Counted from the stretch's first letter, positions 47,095 to 55,913 are shown. The stretch: 64,000 nt of DNA from Allopusillimonas ginsengisoli (GCF_004153455.1 NZ_SDQE01000005.1:124001-188000), one strand, 5' to 3'. The notes: generated by a model from the letters alone, not told the origin. A program made the numbers and translations.

Positions 47095-48189
47095 TCAGGC
47101 GGTTGTGCCGATCAGGACATTTGCTGATTGCGCGCACGCCTGACGTCGATTCCGTACTGCCAGCGCCAGGCGTTCGAGCACCTGAACGGTCGAATCCCAA
47201 CCGATACAGCCATCGGTAATACTCTGCCCGTAGGCAAGCGGCTGTCCGGCCACCAGGTCCTGCCGCCCATCGACGAGATGGCTTTCTATCATGACACCAA
47301 ACAAGCATTGGCTGCCCGCTTCGAGCTGCGAAGAAATATCTTCCAGCACCAAAGGCTGATTCCGGTAATCTTTGTTGCTGTTGGCATGGCTGGCATCCAC
47401 CATGATGCGCGGATTCAGGCCAGATTTGGTTAGCAACTGGCAGGCAGCGTCTACGTTGGCGGCATCGTAGTTGGGCGTTTTGCCGCCACGCAGAATGATA
47501 TGGCAGTCATTATTGCCAACCGTGGACACAATGGCAGAATGGCCACCCTTGGTCACAGACAGGAAATGATGCGGCTGGGAAGCCGCCTTGATGGCATCAA
47601 TGGCTATTTTTGTATTGCCGTCGGTTCCGTTTTTGAAGCCGACCGGGCAAGAAAGCCCCGACGCCAGCTCTCGGTGCACCTGGCTTTCGGTTGTGCGAGC
47701 GCCAATCGCGCCCCAAGATACCAGATCCGCAATATATTGCGGCGTGATCATATCGAGAAACTCACAACCCGCGGGCAACCCCAGTGCGTTGACGTCGATA
47801 AGCACTTCGCGGGCCGTGCGCAGGCCCTGATTGATATTGAAACTGCCGTCCAGCCCCGGATCGTTGATCAAGCCCTTCCAGCCCACTGTCGTGCGAGGTT
47901 TCTCGAAATACACCCGCATGATGATCTCGAGTTCGCCCTTGAAGCGTTCGCGCTGCACGACTAAATGACGTGCGTAATCGAGCGCGGCTGCCGGGTTATG
48001 AATGGAACATGGCCCTACGACAACCACCAGACGATCATCCTTGCCTTCGAGGATGTGATGCACGGCGCGGCGCGTGTCATGAACAGTCGTGGAAATTTCC
48101 GTGGTGCATGGAAATTCGCGCATGACATGGGCGGGAGGGCTTAGTTCTTTGATTTCGCGAATTCGTAAATCATCAGTGTTGTGCGACAC
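47095..48189 (-). CDS. aroG: 3-deoxy-7-phosphoheptulonate (DAHP) synthase, class I
   Basis: This enzyme joins phosphoenolpyruvate and erythrose-4-phosphate in the first committed step of the aromatic amino acid pathway. The 364-residue protein has the class I pattern: LVVVVGPCSIHNPAAALDYA (~54), MRVYFEKPRTTVGWKGLIND (~91), GCEFLDMITPQYIADLVSWG, ARTTESQVHRELASGLSCPV, FKNGTDGN and IMVDASHANSNKD with metal-binding residues. Which aromatic amino acid inhibits it cannot be read with confidence. The gene is preceded by a Phe-rich leader peptide and terminator, which suggests transcription control by phenylalanine. Confidence 0.95.
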   Translation of the reverse strand: MSHNTDDLRIREIKELSPPAHVMREFPCTTEISTTVHDTRRAVHHILEGKDDRLVVVVGPCSIHNPAAALDYARHLVVQRERFKGELEIIMRVYFEKPRTTVGWKGLINDPGLDGSFNINQGLRTAREVLIDVNALGLPAGCEFLDMITPQYIADLVSWGAIGARTTESQVHRELASGLSCPVGFKNGTDGNTKIAIDAIKAASQPHHFLSVTKGGHSAIVSTVGNNDCHIILRGGKTPNYDAANVDAACQLLTKSGLNPRIMVDASHANSNKDYRNQPLVLEDISSQLEAGSQCLFGVMIESHLVDGRQDLVAGQPLAYGQSITDGCIGWDSTVQVLERLALAVRNRRQACAQSANVLIGTTA

Positions 48190-48229
48190 GATTTAACTCC
48201 AGAGTGTGTTACCAGCCAGCGCGCGGAAC

Positions 48230-48262
48230 AAAAAAGCCGCCTAGCGAAGCTGGCGGCTTTTT
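48230..48262 (-). terminator. Attenuator terminator in the aroG leader
   Basis: On the minus strand AAAAAGCCGCC pairs with GGCGGCTTTTT, giving six G-C and five A-T pairs, followed by a six-T run (complement of 48230-48235). It ends about 40 bases before the aroG start, so transcription that stops here would exclude aroG. The apical part can add a 3-bp AGC/GCT extension with one bulged A. Confidence 0.85.
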
Positions 48263-48311
48263 GGGAATCTTGCTTTTTTACTGCGTACGACGCTTCCCTT
48301 CCTCCACCAGC
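48249..48311 (-). promoter_or_regulatory. Predicted antiterminator pairing of the aroG leader
   Basis: GCTGGTGG (complement of 48304-48311, leader codons 17-20) can pair with CCGCCAGC (complement of 48249-48256) over eight base pairs with one G-U. The second segment contains most of the 5' arm of the terminator, so the two structures exclude each other. A ribosome stalled at the Phe codons (48343-48320) would leave the first segment free and favour antitermination. Confidence 0.65.
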
Positions 48312-48361
48312 GGTTTCGGAAAAGCAAAATAAAAAAAGAAAAATGGGACGGCGTTGTACAT
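48278..48361 (-). CDS. Phenylalanine-rich leader peptide of the aroG attenuator
   Basis: A 27-residue frame starting with ATG at 48361 and ending with TAA at 48278. Residues 7-14 read FFFFYFAF: six Phe and one Tyr, with a second Tyr at position 2. This is the composition of regulatory leader peptides such as those of pheA and pheST in enterobacteria. AGGA lies about ten bases upstream of the ATG. The stop lies 16 bases before the terminator stem. The frame is too short to appear in gene lists and is predicted to serve as a ribosome-stalling sensor for charged tRNA-Phe. Confidence 0.75.
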   Translation of the reverse strand: MYNAVPFFFFYFAFPKPLVEEGKRRTQ

Positions 48362-48639
48362 AGTCAGCAAATCCTAGCACAGGAATCCGCTGTTTGCCAA
48401 GAGGAATTCCCTGATCTGCAACGCAGCTTATAACAATACGCCAATAATCCAGCGACGGTTTTCCAGCCTTGCCGTGATATTCATCTTTGCAGTCACGGCG
48501 CAACAGGTCTGAAACTTGCTGGAAAAACAATCGTGTAGCGGCATATTTACCAGCGGGCCGCGGATTATCCAATTTATGCAATTGATTTTTACGTGTCGAT
48601 AATTGCGTTTATCTGCCCGCGATATAAGGAAAAATCGAT

Positions 48640-48669
48640 TTGAACTCAAATTATTATGTAGTGTATGAT
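48640..48669 (+). promoter_or_regulatory. Candidate promoter of the ehuBCDA operon
   Basis: TTGAAC (48640-48645) and TATGAT (48664-48669) are separated by 18 bases, in an AT-rich segment 150 bases upstream of ehuB. The -10 is five of six and the -35 four of six to the sigma-70 consensus. The rest of the 48362-48812 interval holds no gene I can support. Confidence 0.45.
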
Positions 48670-48812
48670 TTTCCTCGTTACCATTTCGTGGCTAATGATC
48701 ATTGGCGTATGTATCGTCCGTTATGTCAACGTCACCGGCCTCTTGGCATTTGAGGCTTGCAGCCAGGTCACCACGTATCATGCAGCCCATTACAGAAAAA
48801 GGAAGGACACTG

Positions 48813-49670
48813 ATGAACAAGTTCCGCAGAACTACCCTCCTCGCCCTCGCCGCCTTTGCTGTCGGAGGCGTTTCCGCCCACGCAGGCGCAGCCACACTGC
48901 AAGAAATCAAAGACAGGGGCGTCGTCCGTATCGCCGTGGCGAACGAGATTCCCTACGGCTATATGGATATGGATGGCACTGCCAAAGGTCCCGGTCCGGA
49001 CACCGCCAAACACATCATGGAGCAGTTGGGAATCAAGAAAATCGAATGGGTAACAACCAATTTCGGCTCGCTTATTCCCGGCCTCAGCGCCAATCGCTTT
49101 GATATGGTTGCCGCGGAAATGGCGATTCTGCCTCAGCGCTGCAAGGAAGTGCTGTTTTCCGAACCGAACAGCTCCTATGGTGAAGGCTTGCTCGTGGCCA
49201 AGGACAATCCAGACGATGTCCACACCTATGAGGATTTTGCCGACAACGACAAGAAGATCGCCATCATGGCGGGTGCCGACCAGCTCGAAATGCTGCAGGC
49301 GCTGGGCGTGCCGGGTGACCGCATGGTCACAATCTCAAATAATGCCGATGCAATTTCCACCGTTTCCACCGGCCGCGCAAGCGCCTATGCCGCCACCAGC
49401 CTGACCGTCAACCAGTTGGCCAGCAAAAGCGACAAGGTTGAAGAAGCCGCGGATTTCAAAGATCCCGTCATCGATGGCCAACCAGCGCGCAGTTGGGGTG
49501 GGTTCACCTTCAGCAAGAATGCCGAGGACTTGCGCGACGCCGTCAATGCAGAGCTGGCGAAATACAAAAAAACGCCTGAGTGGGAGAAAATGCTGACAGG
49601 CTATGGGTTTAGCGAAACCGACGCAAAAGAATCGTTCTCGCGAACCACGGAGCAGCTCTGCAAGGAGTAA
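48813..49670 (+). CDS. ehuB: Ectoine/hydroxyectoine ABC transporter substrate-binding protein EhuB
   Basis: EhuB is the periplasmic receptor of the ectoine/hydroxyectoine importer. The 285-residue protein has a signal peptide (MNKFRRTTLLALAAFAVGGV then SAHAGAATL) and a cluster 3 binding-protein domain. Segments such as RGVVRIAVANEIPYGYMD, NFGSLIPGLSANRFDMVAAE, PQRCKEVLFSEP and PVIDGQPARSWGGFTFSK resemble EhuB of Sinorhizobium meliloti. GGAAGG lies upstream of the ATG at 48813. The assignment is strengthened by ectABCD lying directly downstream in the convergent direction. Confidence 0.88.
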   Translation: MNKFRRTTLLALAAFAVGGVSAHAGAATLQEIKDRGVVRIAVANEIPYGYMDMDGTAKGPGPDTAKHIMEQLGIKKIEWVTTNFGSLIPGLSANRFDMVAAEMAILPQRCKEVLFSEPNSSYGEGLLVAKDNPDDVHTYEDFADNDKKIAIMAGADQLEMLQALGVPGDRMVTISNNADAISTVSTGRASAYAATSLTVNQLASKSDKVEEAADFKDPVIDGQPARSWGGFTFSKNAEDLRDAVNAELAKYKKTPEWEKMLTGYGFSETDAKESFSRTTEQLCKE

Positions 49671-49779
49671 AGCCCTTCGCCATGCCCACCAACACGCGCC
49701 GGCCGGCCGCCATGGGCGGTGAGTCCATGGGATCGGGATGGCGCGAGGGCATCCCGCCGTCAACCAGGAAATTTCCCTG

Positions 49780-50451
49780 ATGGATTGGATAAGCTACAGC
49801 AAGCCGCTGATGGAAGGCGCCTGGGTTACGGTGCAGCTCACCATTTACTCGACAATTCTGGGCGCCATTGCTTCGTTTGTCTTTGGCATAGGCAAGCTTT
49901 CGCACAACTGGATTGCCAAGGGGTTGTCGATTGCTTTTATTGAAGTTTTTCGCGGCACTTCCTTGCTGGTGCAATTGTTCTGGCTGTATTTCGCGCTGCC
50001 GGTTCTCGGCCAGCAAATTGGCGTGGATCTTCGCCTGCCGCCTGTCGTTGCAGGAACATTGGCGCTGGGCCTGAATATCGGCGCGTACGGCGCGGAGGTT
50101 GTGCGAGGCGCCATACAAGCGGTGCCACCTTCCCAGCACGAGGCAGCAAAAGCACTTGATTTCACGCCACGCCAAGTGTTGTGGCGCATCTCGCTGCCGC
50201 AGGCCATTCCCGAAATGATGCCTAGCTTTGGCAATCTCGCCATACAGAATCTGAAAGATACAGCGTTGGTGTCCCTGATCAGTCTCGGCGACCTTGCGTT
50301 CAGAGCGGAGCAGATTCGCAATTTCACGCAGGACAGTGTCACGATCTATACCATGCTGCTGTTCATGTATTTTGGCATGGCGCTGGTGCTTACCGCCTTC
50401 ATGAAGCTGCTGGAGCGCTCAGTTGGGCGCTGGCGCGCGGGGAGGGCCTGA
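49780..50451 (+). CDS. ehuC: Ectoine/hydroxyectoine ABC transporter permease EhuC
   Basis: A 223-residue permease of the polar amino acid (HisM/GlnP) type. It has the N-terminal helix (GAWVTVQLTIYSTILGAIAS), the segment FIEVFRGTSLLVQLFWLYFA and the EAA-loop HEAAKALDFTPRQVLWRISL followed by PQAIPEMMPSFGN. The start at 49780 (MDWISYSKPL) is preceded by AGGAA; upstream codons in the frame are not conserved. It is followed by ehuD one base after its stop. Confidence 0.87.
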   Translation: MDWISYSKPLMEGAWVTVQLTIYSTILGAIASFVFGIGKLSHNWIAKGLSIAFIEVFRGTSLLVQLFWLYFALPVLGQQIGVDLRLPPVVAGTLALGLNIGAYGAEVVRGAIQAVPPSQHEAAKALDFTPRQVLWRISLPQAIPEMMPSFGNLAIQNLKDTALVSLISLGDLAFRAEQIRNFTQDSVTIYTMLLFMYFGMALVLTAFMKLLERSVGRWRAGRA

Positions 50452-50452
50452 C

Positions 50453-51145
50453 ATGTTGTTCGGCATAGAGTGGAACACCGCCTCCAACTGGCTTTTTGCC
50501 ACGTCAATTTTTCCCATTCTTCTCAAAGGCCTGGTGATCACCATACAGGCCACGGTGGTTGGCTTCTTTGTGGCCGCCATCCTCGGACTGATATTGGCCG
50601 CACTCAAGTCAGCGCGCCTGCGTATCATTTCGTGGCCCGCCCGACTCATTACTGAATTCCTGCGCGACACGCCCTTGCTGGTTCAGTTGTTCTTTCTATA
50701 CTACGTACTGCCCGAATACGGCATCGTGCTGCCCGCGTTTCTCACTGGCGCGCTGGCGCTGGGCGTGCAGTACAGCGCCTACCTGTCAGAGGTCTATCGC
50801 GCCGGCATCGAATCGGTGGCGCACGGGCAAACCGAGGCCGCTCGCGCACTGGACCTTTCCCCCCTGCGGCAGTTTGGCATCATTATTGTGCCGCAGGCTA
50901 TTCCGCGCATTATCCCAGCCATGGGTAATTACCTGGTGTCCATCATGAAAGACGTACCCGTGCTGTCGGTCGTCTCTGTGCTGGAAATGCTCAATGTCGC
51001 CAAAATCATTGGTGATCGAACCTTCAATTACCTGATCCCGCTTTCCATGGTGGGCGGACTCTATCTGATAATGACGCTCGTGGCCTCCGGCGCCGTGCGC
51101 TACCTGGACCGCCGCCTGCCCAAGCAAGGAATACCGCTGAAATGA
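50453..51145 (+). CDS. ehuD: Ectoine/hydroxyectoine ABC transporter permease EhuD
   Basis: A 230-residue permease partner of EhuC. It shows [40 protein letters not shown] and the EAA-loop [20 protein letters not shown] then [20 protein letters not shown] lies upstream of the ATG within the last codons of ehuC. Its stop overlaps the ehuA start (ATGA). Confidence 0.87.
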   Translation: MLFGIEWNTASNWLFATSIFPILLKGLVITIQATVVGFFVAAILGLILAALKSARLRIISWPARLITEFLRDTPLLVQLFFLYYVLPEYGIVLPAFLTGALALGVQYSAYLSEVYRAGIESVAHGQTEAARALDLSPLRQFGIIIVPQAIPRIIPAMGNYLVSIMKDVPVLSVVSVLEMLNVAKIIGDRTFNYLIPLSMVGGLYLIMTLVASGAVRYLDRRLPKQGIPLK

Positions 51146-51918
51146 ACGAATCCATCATTACCTTCGAAAAAGTCGTGAAGCGCTTTGGCGAAATCACGGT
51201 GCTGGATGAGCTCGATTTTCAGGTGCGCAAAGGCGAAAAAGTCACCATTATCGGACCTTCCGGGTCGGGCAAATCCACGGTGCTTCGCATTTTGATGACA
51301 CTGGAAAACATTAACGAGGGTGTCATTTACGTAGCCGGCAAGCCTCTCTGGCACGAAGAGCGCAATGGGGACCTTGTGCCAGCCAGCGAAGAGCACCTGC
51401 GCGCCATGCGCAAGGAGATGGGCATGGTGTTCCAGCAGTTCAATCTGTTCCCTCACATGACTGTGCGTCGCAATATTACCGAAGCGCCTGTGCACGTATT
51501 GGGGCTGTCCAAGGAAAAGGCGGCCGAGCGCGCTGAAGAGTATCTTGAGCTGGTCGGCCTGTCGGACCAGGCCGACAAATTCCCCAGCCAACTCTCCGGC
51601 GGCCAGCAGCAGCGGGTTGCCATTGCCCGCGCTCTCGCCATGCGGCCCAACATCATGCTGTTCGACGAACCGACATCCGCACTGGATCCAGAACTGGTTG
51701 GCGAAGTACTGAATGTTATCCAGCGCCTTGCAGGTGAACACGACCTGACCATGCTGCTGGTCACTCACGAAATGCAATTCGCCAAACAGATATCGGATCG
51801 CGTCTGCTTTTTCGACAAGGGCAAGATCGTGGAAGAAGGACCACCGGAACAAGTGATGGTTCATCCCCGCGAAGAGCGCACGCGCGAATTCCTGAAAGCG
51901 TTCATCAGCCCCGAATAA
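51142..51918 (+). CDS. ehuA: Ectoine/hydroxyectoine ABC transporter ATPase EhuA
   Basis: A 258-residue ABC ATPase that energises EhuBCD import. It has Walker [18 protein letters not shown] (~40), [17 protein letters not shown], signature [17 protein letters not shown] and Walker [21 protein letters not shown], followed by [20 protein letters not shown]. These match polar amino acid importers generally; the specific assignment comes from its operon. A convergent terminator follows. Confidence 0.88.
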   Translation: MNESIITFEKVVKRFGEITVLDELDFQVRKGEKVTIIGPSGSGKSTVLRILMTLENINEGVIYVAGKPLWHEERNGDLVPASEEHLRAMRKEMGMVFQQFNLFPHMTVRRNITEAPVHVLGLSKEKAAERAEEYLELVGLSDQADKFPSQLSGGQQQRVAIARALAMRPNIMLFDEPTSALDPELVGEVLNVIQRLAGEHDLTMLLVTHEMQFAKQISDRVCFFDKGKIVEEGPPEQVMVHPREERTREFLKAFISPE

Positions 51919-51931
51919 ACAGGTCAGAAAA

Positions 51932-51965
51932 AACAAGCGGCCCCACGCATGGGGCCGCCCTTTCG
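51932..51965. terminator. Shared convergent terminator between ehuA and ectD
   Basis: GCGGCCCC (51937-51944) and GGGGCCGC (51951-51958) form a perfect 8-bp stem around ACGCAT. On the minus strand the stem is followed by TTGTTTTTT, a good exit run for the ect operon; on the plus strand only CCTTTC follows, weaker for the ehu operon. Confidence 0.8.
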
Positions 51966-52020
51966 GAACCGCCAGGCTCTGCGCTGCTCAAGATCTGAAG
52001 CAGCGCACGTTCCAGTGGTC

Positions 52021-52950
52021 TTAATCCGCCGCCGCCGTCGCCGCAACCTCCAGCGGCACCAGCGGGTCGAAACGCTCGCGGGTGGCAATGTGTTCCGGCC
52101 GTGGCTTTAGGCCATATTTCGGTGGCTCCAGCGTGTTCTCCATGCTGTTGTAAACCATGAAAACATTGGCGCGCGGCCATGGCGAAATATTGCTGTTGGA
52201 ACCGTGCATGGTGTTGCAGTCGAAAAACACGACTGATCCAGCCTTGGCTGTCATCGTCTGAATACCGCCCTGCTCGACCAGCAACTGCAGGCTGAGCGGA
52301 TCAGGCACACCATACTCCTGCTTCTTCAGCGATTTCTTGTAATGGTTGTCTGGCGTCTGGCCCTGGCACGAAATGAACTGCTGCTGCGAGCCAGGAACCA
52401 ACATCAAAGGCCCGTTGCAGTCGTTGTTATCCGTCAGCAGCACGGAGCAACTCAACGCCCGCATGCCTGGCATGCCATCTTCGACGTGCCACGTTTCAAA
52501 GTCCGAATGCCAGTAGAACTCCTTGCCCTTGAAACCGGGCTTCATGTTGGCACGCGATTGATGCATATACACCTCGGAACCGAGTATCTGCCGCGCCACA
52601 TGAATGAGACGGGGATCGCAGGCCAGCTGGCCTATCAGGTCGCTCAACGCATGCACACGAAAGATGGAACGCACAGCATTACTGCCAGGTTCGGTAATGG
52701 CCTCGTCCAGGCTGGTAATCGCCTTGTCGGAGCTCATGCGCTTGATTTCATCCAGCAGCCCCTGGACTTCGCTGTCGGTAAATACGTCTTCCAGCAACAG
52801 AAAACCGTCGCGCTCGTAGGCGGCAAGTTGTTCGGCATCAAGCGCATCGGCATAGGTGCCGCCTGCATAAACGACTGGATCCTGTCGTGCAATGATGGCT
52901 GCCGTCCTGTCCGTACGCGACGCGTACAAATCCTTTACGGTAGATGTCAT
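52021..52950 (-). CDS. ectD: Ectoine hydroxylase
   Basis: EctD converts ectoine to 5-hydroxyectoine using Fe(II), oxygen and 2-oxoglutarate. The 309-residue protein has the EctD signature FYWHSDFETWHVEDGMPGMR (residues ~145-165), with HSD supplying two iron ligands, and FFDCNTMHGSNSNISPWPR with the second His. AAGGAG lies five bases before the ATG. It closes the ect operon after ectC with a 17-base gap. The C-terminus (EVAATAAAD) is non-conserved. Confidence 0.96.
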   Translation of the reverse strand: MTSTVKDLYASRTDRTAAIIARQDPVVYAGGTYADALDAEQLAAYERDGFLLLEDVFTDSEVQGLLDEIKRMSSDKAITSLDEAITEPGSNAVRSIFRVHALSDLIGQLACDPRLIHVARQILGSEVYMHQSRANMKPGFKGKEFYWHSDFETWHVEDGMPGMRALSCSVLLTDNNDCNGPLMLVPGSQQQFISCQGQTPDNHYKKSLKKQEYGVPDPLSLQLLVEQGGIQTMTAKAGSVVFFDCNTMHGSNSNISPWPRANVFMVYNSMENTLEPPKYGLKPRPEHIATRERFDPLVPLEVAATAAAD

Positions 52951-52967
52951 AGCTACTCCTTACTGAT

Positions 52968-53363
52968 TCAGGCCGCGGTCGACTCTAGCGGGTAAACACC
53001 TTCTGCATCGTGCACCTCAAAGCCGGTCAGCGGCGGATTGAACACGCAAATCACGCGCAGCGGCTCCTTGCCGCCACGCAGCCAGTGTTCGTCATTCTGG
53101 TCCAGTGCGTAGACAACGCCTGGGCCCAACGCGTATTTCTTGCCATCGGCAATCGTTTCGATCTCGCCATCACCCTCCACGCACCAGACCGCCTCAAGGT
53201 GATTCTGGTAATGGATATGGGTTTCCGTACCGGGAAAAATGACGGTTTCATGAAATGAAAAGCCCATGCCGTCTTTTTTGAGCAAAACCCGACGGCTCAG
53301 CCAGTTTTCCGTCTTCACTTCCTGATCGGTGCCAATGACATCCTTGACGTTCCTTACGATCAT
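52968..53363 (-). CDS. ectC: L-ectoine synthase
   Basis: EctC closes N-gamma-acetyl-diaminobutyrate to ectoine. The 131-residue cupin protein has the family sequence [40 protein letters not shown] with metal-site His residues, [15 protein letters not shown] and the C-terminal [23 protein letters not shown] lies nine bases before the start within the end of ectB; the start overlaps the ectB stop by four bases (ATGA). Confidence 0.96.
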   Translation of the reverse strand: MIVRNVKDVIGTDQEVKTENWLSRRVLLKKDGMGFSFHETVIFPGTETHIHYQNHLEAVWCVEGDGEIETIADGKKYALGPGVVYALDQNDEHWLRGGKEPLRVICVFNPPLTGFEVHDAEGVYPLESTAA

Positions 53364-54670
53364 CGTGCTTGTCCTCCAAACTTCAATACACGGGCCCTGA
53401 CGCCCTTCTCTGCCAAAACTTCTGCAACGCTGCGCTCAATGACCCCAAGCCCGCGCTCCAGCAACTCATCTTCAATGGTCAACGCCGGCAGAAGCTTGAG
53501 CACTTCATCGTTGGCGCCAGACGTTTCGATCACCACACCGTGCTCGAAGCACCGACGTGCAAACTGATTGGCCAGATCGTCATCGGCAGGCGTCACCAGG
53601 CCCTGTATCAGACCGCGCCCGCGCACGCTGAGCCCCGCCATGGGGTAGCTGTGCACCAGGTTCTCCAGCCAGTCACGCACAATGCGTTCCTTGCGGGCAG
53701 TTTCTCCCGCAAAGCTGTCGTCAGCCCAATAGCTGTTAAGCGCTTGCGACGCCGTGACGAATGCCAGATTGTTGCCACGAAACGTGCCGCTGTGCTCGCC
53801 AGGTTTCCAGATATCCAGTTCGGGCTTCATCAGCACGAGCGACATGGGCAGTCCGAAGCCGGAGAGAGACTTGGACAACGTAATAATGTCAGGCTCGATG
53901 CCAGCGCATTCGAAACTAAAGAAATTGCCTGTCCGACCGCAACCGACCTGGATGTCATCCACAATCAGCAGCATGTCGTGCTTGCGACAAAGTTTTTGGA
54001 GCTCCTTCAGCCAACGTTGGGTTGCGACATTCACGCCGCCCTCGCCCTGCACGGTTTCCACAATCACTGCAGCAGGGTGATCCAGCCCGCTGCTGGGATC
54101 GTCGAGCATCCGCTCCAGATAAGCCATGGTATTGATGTCTGGCCCGAGGTAGCCATCGAATGGCATAAACGTTGTGTTGGCCAGCGCCACGCCTGCAGCG
54201 TTGCGGAATTTCGCATTGGCCGTCACCGCCAGCGATCCGCCGCTGACCCCGTGGAAACCATGTGTGAAAGAGATGATATTCTGGCGGCCCTTGACCTGGC
54301 GCGCAATCTTGAGCGCAGCCTCGACCGCATTGGTACCGGTAGGCCCGGTAAACTGCAAGGTGTAGTTCCAGTCGCGCGGCTTGAACAGCACGCGGTCAAC
54401 GGTTTCCAAAAAGAACTTCTTGGCGCTGGTTGCCATATCCAGGCCGTGGACCACGCCATCAGTGCTGAGATAGTCAATCAGGCTATCTTTGAGGATGGGG
54501 TTGTTGTGGCCGTAGTTGAGCGTACCTGCGCCACTAAAAAAATCGATGTATTCCTTGCTCGCCTCATCAACCAGGATCGAGCCTCTGGCCTTCTTGAACA
54601 CCACCGGGAACGACCGGACGTAGCCCCTAACTTCCGACTCCATCCGGTCAAATATTTTCAAGTCCATCAT
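53360..54670 (-). CDS. ectB: L-2,4-diaminobutyrate transaminase
   Basis: EctB aminates aspartate-4-semialdehyde to 2,4-diaminobutyrate with PLP. The 436-residue class III aminotransferase shows [80 protein letters not shown] and the PLP lysine in [32 protein letters not shown] precedes the ATG, a strong site, after a 104-base gap from ectA. A long open frame exists on the opposite strand but is a shadow. Confidence 0.96.
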   Translation of the reverse strand: MMDLKIFDRMESEVRGYVRSFPVVFKKARGSILVDEASKEYIDFFSGAGTLNYGHNNPILKDSLIDYLSTDGVVHGLDMATSAKKFFLETVDRVLFKPRDWNYTLQFTGPTGTNAVEAALKIARQVKGRQNIISFTHGFHGVSGGSLAVTANAKFRNAAGVALANTTFMPFDGYLGPDINTMAYLERMLDDPSSGLDHPAAVIVETVQGEGGVNVATQRWLKELQKLCRKHDMLLIVDDIQVGCGRTGNFFSFECAGIEPDIITLSKSLSGFGLPMSLVLMKPELDIWKPGEHSGTFRGNNLAFVTASQALNSYWADDSFAGETARKERIVRDWLENLVHSYPMAGLSVRGRGLIQGLVTPADDDLANQFARRCFEHGVVIETSGANDEVLKLLPALTIEDELLERGLGVIERSVAEVLAEKGVRARVLKFGGQAR

Positions 54671-54774
54671 CTTTTCTCTCCTTGTTTTGGTGAACGCTAT
54701 TGAGACGGCTATACGGCCCTTCCGGCGCCGCGAGCGTTCAAGTTTCAGACTACCGGCCAGTTCCAGCCCTGTGT

Positions 54775-55332
54775 TTACAGGGATTGGAATGGGCCGATAC
54801 GAAGCAAGGGTTCATCTTCATGCCCATGCCGACCAAATAAAGCGCGGTCGAACAGGGGCGTTTCGAGAACCGGGGCATTGAGGGTGCGGGCCAGACTGTT
54901 GAACATGCCTCGCGAGGCAAGATTGTCCGGACCGACGGTGGTTTCGATGTAGCGTACGTGTTCCAGGCTGGGACGCTGCAGCAATTGCGACAGCATACGT
55001 TTACCCAGCCCTTTCCCACGGGCGTTGGCATGTACGGCGACTTGCCAGATAAACAGCGTGTCGTGTTTTTCCGGAACGAGATAGCCAGAAATAAATCCTT
55101 CAAGCTGATCGCCTTCGCCGGCCAAAATACTGGTGTCGGCGAAGTGCTCGCTCAAAAGCAGATAGGTGTATACGGAATTGAGGTCGAGTGGAGGACACTC
55201 GGAGATCAACTGATGGATGCCTGCGCCGTCTGTTCTACGCGGCTGGCGCATCCACGCGCCGGTAGTCTTGCGGTTATCCGCGAGTGTGGGTGAGTTCTGG
55301 GTGAGGGACGTTTCTGCTGTGCAATCCGTCAC
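54775..55332 (-). CDS. ectA: L-2,4-diaminobutyrate acetyltransferase
   Basis: EctA acetylates diaminobutyrate with acetyl-CoA. The 185-residue GNAT protein has the family block GIHQLISECPPLDLNSVYTY then LLLSEHFADTS, and the acetyl-CoA site FIWQVAVHANARGKGLGKRM, followed by VRYIETTVGPDNLASRGMF. The frame opens with GTG at 55332, which overlaps the ectR stop (GTGA), so it is likely coupled to ectR; an internal ATG at residue 28 would give a shorter protein that still keeps the domain. Confidence 0.94.
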   Translation of the reverse strand: MTDCTAETSLTQNSPTLADNRKTTGAWMRQPRRTDGAGIHQLISECPPLDLNSVYTYLLLSEHFADTSILAGEGDQLEGFISGYLVPEKHDTLFIWQVAVHANARGKGLGKRMLSQLLQRPSLEHVRYIETTVGPDNLASRGMFNSLARTLNAPVLETPLFDRALFGRHGHEDEPLLRIGPFQSL

Positions 55333-55871
55333 ACCACCAATCCCGATTCAGGAAGCGCTCCCTTTGTGACGGGCACATCCAGGAGCGGCGAAGCCTGTTC
55401 GCCTGGCGCTTCGGCCGGCACAACGCCATCGGACTCCATCAAGTCAACGATGCGTTCAAGCGACATGGTAATCGTGGCCTGCTCCGACTCGGGCAAGGCA
55501 TTCAGGGCATCCGACAGCTTTTTCTGCAATGGCGACGGCGTATCGGTGGCAAGCTGGCGCCCTTCGTCCGTCGCGGTAACAAACACAATGCGACGGTCTT
55601 CCCGGCCCCGCTCTCGCCTGATCAAGCCTTTGTCTTCGAGCCGATCGAGTATGCCGACCACCGTGCTGGCGCTCACGTGTATTTCACGGCTGATTGCCGT
55701 CGCGGTGAGCGGACCATGGTCGATAACCGCGCGCAAGCACACCAGCTGCGGTGCCGTGATATTGCTGCAGGCAGCCAACTGCCGCGAATGCAGCGCGACA
55801 GACCGCGTTATGCGGCGCAGGGCGCGAAGAATTCGCAGGTCGTACTGTTGCGGAGTCAATTGCGTGGTCAT
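55329..55871 (-). CDS. ectR: MarR family regulator heading the ect operon (EctR-like)
   Basis: A 180-residue MarR-type regulator. The winged-helix region is APQLVCLRAVIDHGPLTATA then ISREIHVSASTVVGILDRLE with the wing RRERGREDRRIVFVTATDEG. MarR proteins called EctR control ect operons in several halotolerant bacteria; the name is inferred from position. It is the first gene of ectR-ectA-ectB-ectC-ectD, overlapping ectA by four bases, so it would be made with the enzymes and could repress its own promoter. No ribosome-binding site is visible before the ATG. The C-terminal 35 residues are low-complexity. Confidence 0.85.
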   Translation of the reverse strand: MTTQLTPQQYDLRILRALRRITRSVALHSRQLAACSNITAPQLVCLRAVIDHGPLTATAISREIHVSASTVVGILDRLEDKGLIRRERGREDRRIVFVTATDEGRQLATDTPSPLQKKLSDALNALPESEQATITMSLERIVDLMESDGVVPAEAPGEQASPLLDVPVTKGALPESGLVV

Positions 55872-55881
55872 AGGTAAATAA

Positions 55882-55913
55882 AATTGTATAAAAACAATTC
55901 AATCAAATTGATT
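55882..55913. promoter_or_regulatory. Two palindromes upstream of ectR, candidate EctR operators
   Basis: AATTGT and ACAATT form an inverted repeat around six bases (55882-55899). Two bases on, AATCAA and TTGATT form a second around one base (55901-55913). They lie 11 to 42 bases upstream of the ectR start in an AT-rich stretch, as expected for a MarR-type operator. Binding is inferred. I could not fix a -10/-35 pair here. Confidence 0.5.

Noticed and set aside
48141-48581. A 146-codon minus-strand frame overlapping the aroG start region
   Set aside because: It runs through the attenuator terminator and into aroG out of frame. The short Phe-rich frame explains the region better.
53369-54703. 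A 444-codon open frame on the plus strand, antisense to ectB
   Set aside because: ectB is certain on the other strand, with a strong ribosome-binding site and full domain conservation. The antisense frame has no recognisable protein features; it results from high third-position G+C.
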